A stretch of 64,000 nucleotides of DNA from positions 1 through 64,000 of the forward strand of contig WSXU01000006.1 in NCBI GenBank assembly GCA_009773455.1, read 5' to 3'. How positions within the stretch are numbered: position 1 is the stretch's first letter; each line of letters starts with the position of its first letter. Below are positions 18,878-27,529 of the stretch, in pieces. This DNA comes from Bacteroidota bacterium (GTDB lineage: Bacteria > Bacteroidota > Bacteroidia > Bacteroidales > Lentimicrobiaceae). A program made the position numbers and the translations under genes. Under the pieces are notes generated by a model. That model ran no database searches, had not been told where the DNA came from, and saw only the letters and a program-made list of their open reading frames with translations.

Positions 18878-19975
18878 CTATCCCATGATTGAAACGCCAA
18901 TAATTTTACCAATGCCAAAAGTAATCGCTGCCGCTGCCAACCCGAAAAATACCTGTCTTAACCCTGAAAACCAGACATTTTTCCCTGTAAACAGTGTAAT
19001 GGCTGCTCCGATTAAAAACAACCCTGTGGCGCTGGCCCCGACACTTAACAATATGGCCTGGGTTCCATTGGTGAACATAAACGGAATAACAGGGATCACC
19101 GCTCCGACTGAGAAAAGGATAAAGGAATAGATGGCTGCTTCTATGGCTGAACCTTTCAGCTCTTCGGCATTGATTCCAAGCTCTTCCTTAACAAGAACTT
19201 CGTGTGCATGGTCCTTGTCTTTCATAATATCGGCAGCCATGCGGTGCGCCTGGTCTTCTGCTATGCCTTTTGCCATGTAAATTAATGCCAGCTCTCTTGC
19301 TTCACCTTCCGGATTGGTTTCGAGTTCATCCATCTCTATCTGCATCTGATTTTCATACAGTTCCTGGGAACTCTTTACAGATATCCATTCTCCCAATGCC
19401 ATCGACAGTGCCCCGGCAAGCAATCCGGCAAGACCTGCCAGCAAAACTCCCTGCTGACCAGATGTTGCACCCGCGATACCCATAACCAGGCTGAAATTGG
19501 AAACCAGTCCGTCATTTCCACCCAATACGGCTGCCCGGATGGCATTTCCTCCAACTGACCTGTGTCGGGTCTCGAATCTGGAAAGTTGTTTGCCGGTTAA
19601 GTTTTCATCCTTCTCAAGGATCGATTGGAGAATTTTTACATGATTGGTCTCAGAGCCTGTAATCACCTGATTGTTCTTCTCTTTTGCAACTATAGCAGCC
19701 CTTGACAAGTTCTTTTCCGTATCCATCAATGAACCAAGCACATAATCATACCCGAATACCCTTCCAATCAGGTTAAAAACCCTGGCCCGCCATGATGGCT
19801 GCATTAAAAGATCCGGGCTGATGTTTTCCTTTTTTGCAAATGCCTCGGCATGACTCCTTTCAATTTCACTCATTTGCCTGTAGATGCCGGCAATCAAAGC
19901 ATCACCTTCGTTTTCGGCAAGTTTCTGATAGAGGTAACAGGCATCTATTTCGGTCTGGATATTCTTGTTTTTCAT
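18878..19975 (-). CDS. Ferritin-like domain fused to VIT1/CCC1-type metal transporter
   Basis: 365 residues. Residues about 5-130 form a ferritin-like helical bundle with acidic metal-ligand candidates (E9 region, E18, E38-x2-H41 in SEIERSHAEAF, and NHVKILQSILEKDE). The C-terminal 220 residues are a VIT1/CCC1 membrane domain: GGNDGLVSNFSLVMGIAGA, then GALSMALGEWISV, a long acidic cytosolic loop (YENQMQIEMDELETNPEGE) and three helices at the end. CCC1/VIT1 proteins move Fe(II) or Mn(II) out of the cytosol; the ferritin-like part probably binds the metal first. This fusion type is known from bacteria and archaea (membrane-bound ferritins of the Mbfa type). It stands alone. Confidence 0.88.
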   Translation of the reverse strand: MKNKNIQTEIDACYLYQKLAENEGDALIAGIYRQMSEIERSHAEAFAKKENISPDLLMQPSWRARVFNLIGRVFGYDYVLGSLMDTEKNLSRAAIVAKEKNNQVITGSETNHVKILQSILEKDENLTGKQLSRFETRHRSVGGNAIRAAVLGGNDGLVSNFSLVMGIAGATSGQQGVLLAGLAGLLAGALSMALGEWISVKSSQELYENQMQIEMDELETNPEGEARELALIYMAKGIAEDQAHRMAADIMKDKDHAHEVLVKEELGINAEELKGSAIEAAIYSFILFSVGAVIPVIPFMFTNGTQAILLSVGASATGLFLIGAAITLFTGKNVWFSGLRQVFFGLAAAAITFGIGKIIGVSIMG

Positions 19976-20235
19976 TAGCTGTTATTTAGTATCAGCAGAT
20001 TTATTGTTCTTTATAATACATAACACAAACCTGTCACAGACTATTCTAAGGGTAATCTGAACAGACGGTAAAATTAGATAATATTCCGGACCTTTAAAAT
20101 GATATTAAATGTATTGTCTTTGTAATAAATGGGTTCTATTTTGATCAGATTTTAATCATTTCGGTAAGACTGAAAAATTATGATTAATTCACTGACATTT
20201 AATTGATAAAAAATTGATATACAATGTATTAATAT

Positions 20236-20274
20236 AAAAAAGGAGCCTGAAGTTAAATCCATGGCTCCTTTTTT
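20236..20274. terminator. Bidirectional terminator after the GH19/trypsin operon
   Basis: 12-bp perfect arms AAAAAAGGAGCC and GGCTCCTTTTTT with a 15-nt loop. It gives a T run on both strands. It is placed to end the minus-strand operon 23890-20300, whose last stop is 26 bases away. Confidence 0.8.
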
Positions 20275-20299
20275 GACTGTTTAATTCATGTATGCAGGC

Positions 20300-20770
20300 T
20301 CAGGGCCCGGTTATGGTATCTGAAACTTTCAGTATGGTATCATATATGTCTGGCTCCGCAAAGGCATTAACAATACTTTGCAGGGAAGGGGATGCTGAAT
20401 CAAGCCTGGCTTTTTCCAGTAAGACCTGCTTCAGGTAGAACTCACGTGCTTCAGATGGGCTATATCCGGCTTCTGTAAGGGCATTTACTGCTTCACGGGG
20501 CGATTGCTCGAATACCTGTTGCTTGTTAAGATACAAGCCGGCCAGCACAGCCAGAAAGGCTGTAAAACCAGTCAGGGTCCGGTTTAAGTGGTTTGTTTCA
20601 ACATTTACGAGTTGTTTTTTCAATCCACCACTATAGGCAATCAGTGTCAGGGCTATAGCCAGCCGTATCCAGTCATAATCGGTAATTCCGATCACCAGAC
20701 CTCCGAGAAGGCCGATGCCGGCACCTGCTGTCAATTCCCTGGCATTTTTAAGCATATCAGTAATTTGCAA
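20300..20770 (-). CDS. Small membrane protein, last gene of the GH19/trypsin operon
   Basis: 156 residues with about three predicted membrane helices: two near the N-terminus (about 14-60) and one at about 66-84. A soluble tail follows with LTEAGYSPSEAREFYLKQ (about 98-115). The same arrangement, including a WTDAGYDADYARK segment after the third helix, appears in the 281-residue product of the same operon, so the two look like distant paralogues. No known family recognised. Size and helix count would allow a holin-like role next to an endolysin-like gene, but this is inference. Its start overlaps the end of the protease gene by 14 bases, so translation is likely coupled. Confidence 0.65.
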   Translation of the reverse strand: MQITDMLKNARELTAGAGIGLLGGLVIGITDYDWIRLAIALTLIAYSGGLKKQLVNVETNHLNRTLTGFTAFLAVLAGLYLNKQQVFEQSPREAVNALTEAGYSPSEAREFYLKQVLLEKARLDSASPSLQSIVNAFAEPDIYDTILKVSDTITGP

Positions 20771-22187
20771 AAGAATGCATATACATGGCCAGATAATAAT
20801 GCATATACAACTTCAGATATTCTGCATCACTCAACTGGTTGGTATTATATACCATGAAAGTCGCAAGAAGATAGGGCCCATTGACTTCGGCTGTAAATGT
20901 AACAGACTCACCCGGAACTGTTCTTGAATTCCGGTTAACTGTAAAACTGGCAGTTTCTTCCTCATCACTCACGACTACCTCATCGGGTGAGTCAGCGATT
21001 TCTTCCCATTCACCCTCGGGGAAGTTTTCCTGAAATACTATTAAAGCATTGGTTTTCGCATTTTCATAGGTTTCAGAATAAAATGGCAGGGCATTGGAAT
21101 ACAGTGTTTCATCAGCACTCAGAACATAAAACCAGCCGTTCTCAACAGTGAAGTTCTCTCCATACGGAATGGTAATGGTTGCTCCGGTTTCAAAGTCCTC
21201 ATATATGTCAAACATTCTATCTGACATGTCGATATTATAGGACTTAAATACAGCTAAAAGATCCTTTTTATCCTGCTCCGAAAGTGTTCCCAGGATGTCA
21301 TCAAAGCTGGCCGTCCATGTTTTGGAAATTGACTGGTTGCCGTTAATCAGGGTGTTTTCTTCGGCTTCCTTTTCCAATTCCCTGATTTCTTCTTCTTCAG
21401 TTGCACCCTCTTCAACTGTGGTTATATTGCTGTACAGGCTGACCTGAACCGAAGGCTCCGACGGGACAACATCCTTTGAACCGGTCAGCTTTGGAACATA
21501 ATAACTGGCTGGCATGGCCCAGTTGATTCTGGCTGTACCGTCGCGGAGTCCGCCATCGGCGATACCGATAACCGTCCCTGATTTTGTCATGATGGGTGCA
21601 CCGGAATGCCCCGGCTGAATGGTTGAACTGATGCGGAGAATACGGGCACCTGGCAGGGGATATCCCTGGGTTTTAAGCTCGTCTTTGAGCTTGTTGCCTG
21701 TAAGGATGTTATTCAGGGTAGGCGTTTCCTCGAGGCTTCTCGATAACCTGATGTCATCGCCCTGCATGGTAAATACGGAATGCGGAAACCCCCAGACATA
21801 ATATTCACCCATTGAATTTGGATCTGCATCCTGCAGCTGGAGAGGAACCAGTTTTAAGTCGGTATCCAGCCTCAGTAATGCAAGATCAGCTTCCTTTAAC
21901 ACCTTCTCAATTTTCGCAGTTGCCGGACCGACACCGGTTTTGTAAACAGTGATTTTATCGGCCCCGGTCACCGCATGAAGTGCCGTTACAATCAGGGTTG
22001 GTTCTTTCCAGCACCACCCGGTGGCGGTTCCCACCTCTTTAACTACCTTTCCATTGTTATTTTTGTGGTAGCTGGTCTGAATTTTAACGACGGATGTTTT
22101 GGCATTATCCCTGTCTTTTTGCTGGGCATTTGCGCTGGACATACTTCCGGCAAACAACAAAAGCAGTATCAGATATCTGTTTTTCAT
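20757..22187 (-). CDS. Exported trypsin-like serine protease
   Basis: 476 residues. A signal peptide (1-22, ending SSANAQ) precedes a chymotrypsin/HtrA-type protease domain (about 25-225) with catalytic His71 (VTALHAVTG), Asp101 (EADLALLRL) and Ser195 (QPGHSGAPI). No PDZ domain is visible. An acidic linker (EEGATEEEEIRELEKEAEE, about 243-262) is followed by a 200-residue C-terminal region that I do not recognise. Likely periplasmic. It is the third gene of a four-gene operon, with 18 bases to the upstream gene and a 14-base overlap with the downstream one. The protease may act on one of its operon partners; that is inference. Confidence 0.85.
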   Translation of the reverse strand: MKNRYLILLLLFAGSMSSANAQQKDRDNAKTSVVKIQTSYHKNNNGKVVKEVGTATGWCWKEPTLIVTALHAVTGADKITVYKTGVGPATAKIEKVLKEADLALLRLDTDLKLVPLQLQDADPNSMGEYYVWGFPHSVFTMQGDDIRLSRSLEETPTLNNILTGNKLKDELKTQGYPLPGARILRISSTIQPGHSGAPIMTKSGTVIGIADGGLRDGTARINWAMPASYYVPKLTGSKDVVPSEPSVQVSLYSNITTVEEGATEEEEIRELEKEAEENTLINGNQSISKTWTASFDDILGTLSEQDKKDLLAVFKSYNIDMSDRMFDIYEDFETGATITIPYGENFTVENGWFYVLSADETLYSNALPFYSETYENAKTNALIVFQENFPEGEWEEIADSPDEVVVSDEEETASFTVNRNSRTVPGESVTFTAEVNGPYLLATFMVYNTNQLSDAEYLKLYMHYYLAMYMHSFANY

Positions 22188-22205
22188 AGGTTTAGCTCTG
22201 ATGGG

Positions 22206-23051
22206 TTACTTTTTCTCAAGCTTGCAGACAAATTCAGCCATCACAACCAACAGATTCCGTTGATTTTCAGCAGGCAAGGTCGAGATTTCCCTGGCAAATG
22301 CCTGGGTTACCTCATCTTTTTCCCAGGCTGAAAGGTCAGACCCAAGGCTGCAGAGATGCGTATCTTCTTTACCCATCCTGCAAATAAGCTCATGAAGTTG
22401 CCCCAGAAAAACAAATCTTTTCTCTTCTGGTACATTCAGTTCTATGGCGTTGACAACAGGAACAAGGGCCTCTATCTCAAGATCGAGAAGGCCCTGTTTG
22501 GCCATTGACCAGTTATTTTCCCATAGATCAGGGTCGGTAGAACCACAGAGTTCCTGTGCCTGTTTCGAACTGAACAGGCTCGAACGCGCCCCTTTTGTTA
22601 ATTCTGTTTCCTGTCCAAGTTCTCCGGTATTCGGATCTATCGCAAACCGCTGGTAAGTAACCAGTTTACGGGCATAATCCGCATCATATCCGGCATCGGT
22701 CCATTGCTTAACACTCCATTTGACAGTGGGGGTGAACACTTCATTGGTACGGATCCACATGCCTGAAAGTATTCCTGCAACTACTGCCAGACCAAACCAA
22801 CCGGCACGAAGAGCAGTGAAGAGCGAGTTGTGCTTCTCTTTCAGGTATTCTTCAGCATCCATGCCCGCAAAACTGCGCTTATCAAAGCCCAGGAAAGTTC
22901 CAAGGATGGCCGTCAGAACACCCATAATCACCTTAACAACCTCCGAAACTGACAAGCCCATAATAATGCCCAGGAGGAGGCCCATCCCGATTCCGGAAAG
23001 TACAGTGGCATTCCTGATATTGCGAAGCAATTGTTTTTCTTCTTTTTCCAT
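22206..23051 (-). CDS. Membrane protein of unknown function in the GH19/trypsin operon
   Basis: 281 residues. Two Gly-rich hydrophobic helices at about 13-50 are followed by a charged loop, a third helix at about 83-103, and a roughly 175-residue soluble region. Just after the third helix is WTDAGYDADYARKLVTYQ (about 117-134), matched in the smaller membrane protein of the operon. The far C-terminus is helical with two Cys (ELIC, HLC) and ends in a Leu/Val-rich helix. I recognise no family. The Gly-rich paired helices resemble glycine-zipper proteins, but that is only a resemblance. Gaps of 23 and 18 bases to its neighbours support cotranscription. Confidence 0.65.
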   Translation of the reverse strand: MEKEEKQLLRNIRNATVLSGIGMGLLLGIIMGLSVSEVVKVIMGVLTAILGTFLGFDKRSFAGMDAEEYLKEKHNSLFTALRAGWFGLAVVAGILSGMWIRTNEVFTPTVKWSVKQWTDAGYDADYARKLVTYQRFAIDPNTGELGQETELTKGARSSLFSSKQAQELCGSTDPDLWENNWSMAKQGLLDLEIEALVPVVNAIELNVPEEKRFVFLGQLHELICRMGKEDTHLCSLGSDLSAWEKDEVTQAFAREISTLPAENQRNLLVVMAEFVCKLEKK

Positions 23052-23074
23052 TGTTTGGGGTTTTAGGTTACGAC

Positions 23075-23890
23075 CTATTTAAGCAGGTTGTAATACTCGT
23101 TAAAATGCTTAATTCTGTCGGGTAAACCATTGATTCCACCATTAACCATTTTTGAAACAGTCGTAACCACAGCATCACTGCTTCCTTTGTCACAAACTGT
23201 CCATATGCGGTTATCGGTAAAGTAGAAAGCCGCCGAAGCCAAAGGATATTTTGTTGCTACCAGATCGGGGTTGTTGACGGTGTCTTCGCCTATGAAACCG
23301 GCAAAACTGGTGTAATTGCGCTTTCCTGTGAGCTGTATGTATCCACGGCCCCTGTATTTGTAACCTTCACCACTGGCCTCGTCGCCGTTACCGTTTCTGT
23401 TGGCGTATACCCTGCAACCTATCTTGACAGGATTCCGGGCATAGGCTTCATAATCATTGTTGGGGAAGTATTTTGCAAACTTCACTTTCAGCCTTTCGGC
23501 GGAATAGTTGAGATTTTCAAGCACAGCCGTAAAACCGGCACTCTCATGCCCGCATTGTGATAAAAAATGTGCCAGTCTGAGTACATTGGTGATTCCGAAC
23601 TTTTCAGCCGTATCAGGTATCTGGTTAATAACTACATCAGGGATATGCCCGCGAAGTTTATCAAGCTTAAAGACCGTTCCCGGTGCTTGTGGCTGATGAC
23701 TCTCATTGGGAAACATTTTGGTCCAGATGGCATCGGTGATTATTCCGTCAGGAGGAAAATTGTGTGTTGTTTGCCATGCTTTTACAGCAGCCTCAGTATT
23801 GGGACCGAATTTGCCATCAGGTTTGGCAAACCCAAAAATCGCCTGTACCTTGCTTACTTCATCTCCTTTTGATCCAATCTTTAAAATCAT
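23075..23890 (-). CDS. GH19 chitinase/lysozyme-like protein with N-terminal peptidoglycan-binding domain
   Basis: 271 residues. Residues 1-60 are a PG_binding_1 domain (KIGSKGDEVSKVQ, DGKFGPNTEAAVKAWQ). After a linker, residues 80-270 form a GH19 domain with HESAGF (catalytic candidate Glu116), ENLNYSAERLK, a second acidic candidate Glu125, and YRGRGYIQLTGKRNY. In bacteria and phages such proteins are lysozyme-like endolysins cutting peptidoglycan. There is no signal peptide, as in phage endolysins that need a holin. It is the first gene of a four-gene operon with two membrane proteins and an exported protease. A domesticated lysis cassette, or a secreted effector with its helpers, would both fit. 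Confidence 0.88.
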   Translation of the reverse strand: MILKIGSKGDEVSKVQAIFGFAKPDGKFGPNTEAAVKAWQTTHNFPPDGIITDAIWTKMFPNESHQPQAPGTVFKLDKLRGHIPDVVINQIPDTAEKFGITNVLRLAHFLSQCGHESAGFTAVLENLNYSAERLKVKFAKYFPNNDYEAYARNPVKIGCRVYANRNGNGDEASGEGYKYRGRGYIQLTGKRNYTSFAGFIGEDTVNNPDLVATKYPLASAAFYFTDNRIWTVCDKGSSDAVVTTVSKMVNGGINGLPDRIKHFNEYYNLLK

Positions 23891-24319
23891 AACCCGGGGT
23901 TTTAAAGGTTAATATTCTTAGAATATTGACTTTATAAATCCTTGGAGTCCGGTGGAGGTAGTTTTCTGAGTTTTTATGAGCGTATTCAAAGAGTTTTCTG
24001 TCCGAATACCAATCATTTACGTTAATCATTTACAAATATAGAATTTTAATGTTAATTTAGACTAAATAAAAATAAATATTCTTTCATTTTGTAGATTATC
24101 ACTTTAAACCCATTGGTATTAAGACAAGTGAACTCGAATATCCTCATATACAGATAAATTGATGCAATTGATTCCACTACATAGTTGTCATTTTGCACTT
24201 ATCAATTGTATATAATGAACATTTTACTAAAGGATGGGTTTAAAAAGAGAAATTTTAGTACCCCGAACTTTGCTTTTTACACCTAAACATTTTATTAATT
24301 CACAATAAATGAATAGTTT
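23891..24319. other. AT-rich intergenic region between divergent units
   Basis: About 430 bases with no gene. It must hold the promoters of the GH19 operon (minus strand) and of the T9SS cargo gene (plus strand). For the plus strand only a weak -7-like GAACTTTG at about 24269 is seen. A TTGCAC and a TATAAT at 24193-24216 are too close together for a sigma-70 promoter. Confidence 0.5.
24033..24040 (-). promoter_or_regulatory. Bacteroidota -7 box for the GH19/trypsin operon
   Basis: TATATTTG on the minus strand, an exact TAnnTTTG match about 143 bases upstream of the first start codon. The leader would be long; the -33 element is unclear. Confidence 0.4.
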
Positions 24320-25888
24320 ATGAAGAAAATATACCTGCTACTACTGATATTTCATGTCGCTTTTGTGGTTAAATCCCAGGGTCTTTTTCACAAGTTCTAC
24401 CAACAGGATAATGCTTTGGGATTATTGTACCGGTGTGCACAAACAGATAATGGAGGCTATATTTCAGTTGGTAATGTAACCGATGAAAGTACCTTTTCGG
24501 GAGATTTTCTTATTGTAAGGGCAAACCCTGATGGAAGTGCCTCCTGGTGCAAATCGTTGACACTTACCGACAATGAACAGTTTACCGATGTTGTTGAATC
24601 AGCACCCGGTGAATTTGTAGTAGTGGGATCGGTTTTCAGCACAACCACCTTTACAAGCCAGATCATAGTTGCAAAATACAACGACAGTGGCTCGAAAATC
24701 TGGTGTAAAATGTATTCGGTAAATGGCAGCACTGTTTCTGCAAACCGCATTCAGAAGGATGAAACAGGTAACATATACATTCTGGGAATGGCTGAAGTTG
24801 CCGGCGCTTCTTCTGATTATCTGATTATGAAACTGGATGGGAATGGTAACATTCTTCAGCAATCAACCATCGGGACACCAGTCAGTGATTACCCGCTCTC
24901 CTTTTTGAGAAATGCACAGGGCGATCTGTTTATTGGTGGCTGGGCAAATTCAGGCACAGGAGAAACGATTCATATGATTCGTCTGAATGCTTCCATGGAA
25001 CTTCAATGGGATTCATATTTAAGCGGGAATGCCCGATATTTTAATTATGACATGAAGGAAAAATCGTCCGGAAACATCGTTATTGCTGGCCGGTATGATA
25101 ATATGAATGACTCCTATGATGTACTCCTGGCCGAACTGGATGTTCAAACCGGAACACCGGTCTGGATAAAGTCCTATTCAGCATCAGACGGAACAGCCTC
25201 TTATGCCTATGGACTGGCAGTTGGTGAAAATGATCATATAGGTGTAACCGGAATTATTGAAGGCACCCTCGCAGGTACACTTCTGTTTGAAACTGACCAG
25301 GATGGAGTTGTTAACTGGTCGGAACGAATTTCAGGAACCAATGAAACCGATGCCCATGGATATGGCATTTGTCCTGATTCTGATGGGGGATATGTTGTCT
25401 GTGGAAAACGGTCAGGTGATGATAATTCTGTGGTTCAGTTGCTGAAATCATCAAACACCGGAGAGGTTACATGCAGCACTACGGACTTTCCTTTTAATGT
25501 CACTGATCTGACACCTGAAATTCAGCACCTTACACTTACTATGAATACAGGAACCCTGTTTGCCCAGGATATCACTCTGGAGGAAATGATGGTTACTAAT
25601 TTTTCAGATGCCTGCATTGAAACTTCTGTCAGGTCATTGAATGGAAATCAGCTTTTTGATTTATACCCGAATCCATCGGATGGGATCATCCAGGTTAATC
25701 TGAAAGAACCAACTGCCGGCAATTGTAAGGTTGATTTATTTGATGCACAGGGAATCCTGGTAAGTTCAGGAGAGATGTCTCATGCGGTATCAGGGCCCTA
25801 TAAGATCCCTTTAGAAATTCCTGGAATCTATTTTATCCGCATTACCAATGGTAACAGGTCATACACAGGAAAAGTGATTAATTTCTGA
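24320..25888 (+). CDS. Secreted propeller-like protein with T9SS type A sorting domain
   Basis: 522 residues. A signal peptide (ending VVKSQG near residue 20) precedes about 400 residues made of repeated blade-like units with the pattern G-x-I/V-V-x-G, then D-x-L-I/L-x-K/R-x-D-x-G-x-x-x-W. These are typical of surface proteins annotated as delta-60 or beta-propeller repeats. The last 80 residues form a T9SS sorting domain (LFDLYPNPSDGIIQVNL, then GIYFIRITNGNRSYTGK). Likely a surface-attached binding protein; ligand unknown. It stands alone. Confidence 0.85.
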   Translation: MKKIYLLLLIFHVAFVVKSQGLFHKFYQQDNALGLLYRCAQTDNGGYISVGNVTDESTFSGDFLIVRANPDGSASWCKSLTLTDNEQFTDVVESAPGEFVVVGSVFSTTTFTSQIIVAKYNDSGSKIWCKMYSVNGSTVSANRIQKDETGNIYILGMAEVAGASSDYLIMKLDGNGNILQQSTIGTPVSDYPLSFLRNAQGDLFIGGWANSGTGETIHMIRLNASMELQWDSYLSGNARYFNYDMKEKSSGNIVIAGRYDNMNDSYDVLLAELDVQTGTPVWIKSYSASDGTASYAYGLAVGENDHIGVTGIIEGTLAGTLLFETDQDGVVNWSERISGTNETDAHGYGICPDSDGGYVVCGKRSGDDNSVVQLLKSSNTGEVTCSTTDFPFNVTDLTPEIQHLTLTMNTGTLFAQDITLEEMMVTNFSDACIETSVRSLNGNQLFDLYPNPSDGIIQVNLKEPTAGNCKVDLFDAQGILVSSGEMSHAVSGPYKIPLEIPGIYFIRITNGNRSYTGKVINF

Positions 25889-26030
25889 TCAAATATTCAC
25901 TGGGCTGGAAACACGACCATGGTGAAGCATTTTCCTGAAATCTGGCTTCAATACTTCGGTTTTCCCGAATTGTTTCAACTAGGTTCAGTTAGATAGGGTA
26001 GTACTGATGGTATTTGATAATATCAGGCAT

Positions 26031-27290
26031 TCACGCTCTTTTCAGGCAGTAAAGCATGCCATTTGTGCTGGTGAACAGTAAAAAGTCACCGGAAATAACG
26101 GGTGTTGAAAAAATGCCACCAAGCTCACATTCCACTTCCAGGAATTGCTCATTTGACTTTATTATCTCATAAATATCATCTCTGTACGAATCATCTTCCC
26201 TGAAATATCTGAACCGGTTATCCTGATACGACCCGGTTGCAAAACTCCAGACTTTTTCTCCGCTTTTCCTGCTGATCCCATGAAGTTTGCCAATGGTTGT
26301 CCCAACGTAAAGCATTCCATCTGTATAGGCATTGTTTCCAAAAATAAGAAATTCCATGTTTTTTCTCCAGGATTCGTCACCGGTGAAGGGATTTGCGGCT
26401 ATTAATATCCGTTCATCAGCAGATCCTGTGTAAAGCACAGAATCACAAATACTGTTACTGAGACCCCATCCTTTTGAGAATGCCTTGTTCCAGTGACCGA
26501 ACCCTTTCAATTGGTCAAGGCAGTAAACATTGTAATCCCTTGCACCGAAAATTACAAGGTTGCCAAAAACACACGGTGATCCCTGAACTTCCCCTAATGG
26601 AAAATAGCGATGTCCGACCGTCTTAAACTTCCATATTAATTCACCGGTCTTAAGATCGAGTGCATAAAAGTAACCGTCGAAAGACCCTGCAAAGAGTTTT
26701 CCATGATCATAAGCAGGTGTTGAATGAACAACATTACCTGTTTTAAAGCTCCAGACTTTCTGCCCGGTTTCAGAATTCAGTGCATATACATTTCCATCTC
26801 CCGATCCAAAGCAGAGGAGATCTCCGCAGATTACCGGTGATGAATGAAAATAATCAGCGAAATCATATTTCTTTTCACCCTGGGTTTTATATTCCCAGAT
26901 AACCTTTCCCGATAAACTTTCGATAGCGTAAACGCTGCCATCACCTCCGTTAAGGTACAATTTATTGCCTGCCGGGCAAACTGCTGATCGTATTTCACCA
27001 CCTGTCCTGAATTGCCACATTTCTTTTCCTGTCATCAGATCAACAGCATGAAGAATACTGTCGAGACCACCGGCATAAACCAGATTGTCAATGACTACAG
27101 GTGAAGCGAAGATGGGTTTTCCGGTTTCAAGGACCCAGCTGATTTCTGGTAATCTGTTGAAATCCGTTACCGGATTCGTGCCATCGGAGCTTTTTTGAGC
27201 ATTGGAAACACCATGCAGCAGGAATAGAAAAGCAATCAGCTGAATACACAGACTGGAATAATAACGGAATTTTATTCTTAATGATGCCAT
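26031..27290 (-). CDS. PQQ-type beta-propeller repeat protein, exported
   Basis: The ATG at 27290 gives 419 residues with a good signal peptide (hydrophobic core about 12-26, ending GVSNAQ); an ATG 17 codons further upstream would put a second hydrophobic stretch before it. The mature part is a series of about seven PQQ/YWTD-like blades, each with a G-x-x-YAL/YCL strand, D-x-x-TG-x-x-x-W and a K/RTG turn. This is the BamB / PQQ_2 fold. No evidence for a dehydrogenase catalytic site, so a scaffold role is more likely than an enzyme. Not BamB by context. Confidence 0.82.
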   Translation of the reverse strand: MASLRIKFRYYSSLCIQLIAFLFLLHGVSNAQKSSDGTNPVTDFNRLPEISWVLETGKPIFASPVVIDNLVYAGGLDSILHAVDLMTGKEMWQFRTGGEIRSAVCPAGNKLYLNGGDGSVYAIESLSGKVIWEYKTQGEKKYDFADYFHSSPVICGDLLCFGSGDGNVYALNSETGQKVWSFKTGNVVHSTPAYDHGKLFAGSFDGYFYALDLKTGELIWKFKTVGHRYFPLGEVQGSPCVFGNLVIFGARDYNVYCLDQLKGFGHWNKAFSKGWGLSNSICDSVLYTGSADERILIAANPFTGDESWRKNMEFLIFGNNAYTDGMLYVGTTIGKLHGISRKSGEKVWSFATGSYQDNRFRYFREDDSYRDDIYEIIKSNEQFLEVECELGGIFSTPVISGDFLLFTSTNGMLYCLKRA

Positions 27291-27471
27291 CGGTCGGGGT
27301 TTTTGATATTTACAAAGGTTAAAAATATACAGAAATATCAAACCGGCTGCCAGGTGTCTTTTTTTGAATTAATGAGGCCTCAGAAAACTATGCCAGGTGT
27401 ATGCACCCGCTGAACAATTGGCTAAAATGATGATCCGGTTATTGTAAAATCCAAATGAATATTCATCTTCA

Positions 27472-27503
27472 TTTGTGATTTAGCATTAATTCTTGTAGGT
27501 TTG
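27472..27503 (+). promoter_or_regulatory. Canonical Bacteroidota promoter for the DUF3108-like gene
   Basis: TTTG at 27472-27475, a 20-base spacer, then TAGGTTTG at 27496-27503. Both match the primary sigma-factor consensus of Bacteroidota. The ATG follows 26 bases later. Confidence 0.75.
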
Positions 27504-27529
27504 TGTAAACTTAAAAACAACTTTTTACT

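Noticed and set aside
24193-24216. TTGCAC and TATAAT, resembling a sigma-70 promoter
   Set aside because: The spacer is only 12 bases, and Bacteroidota primary promoters use TTTG / TAnnTTTG instead.
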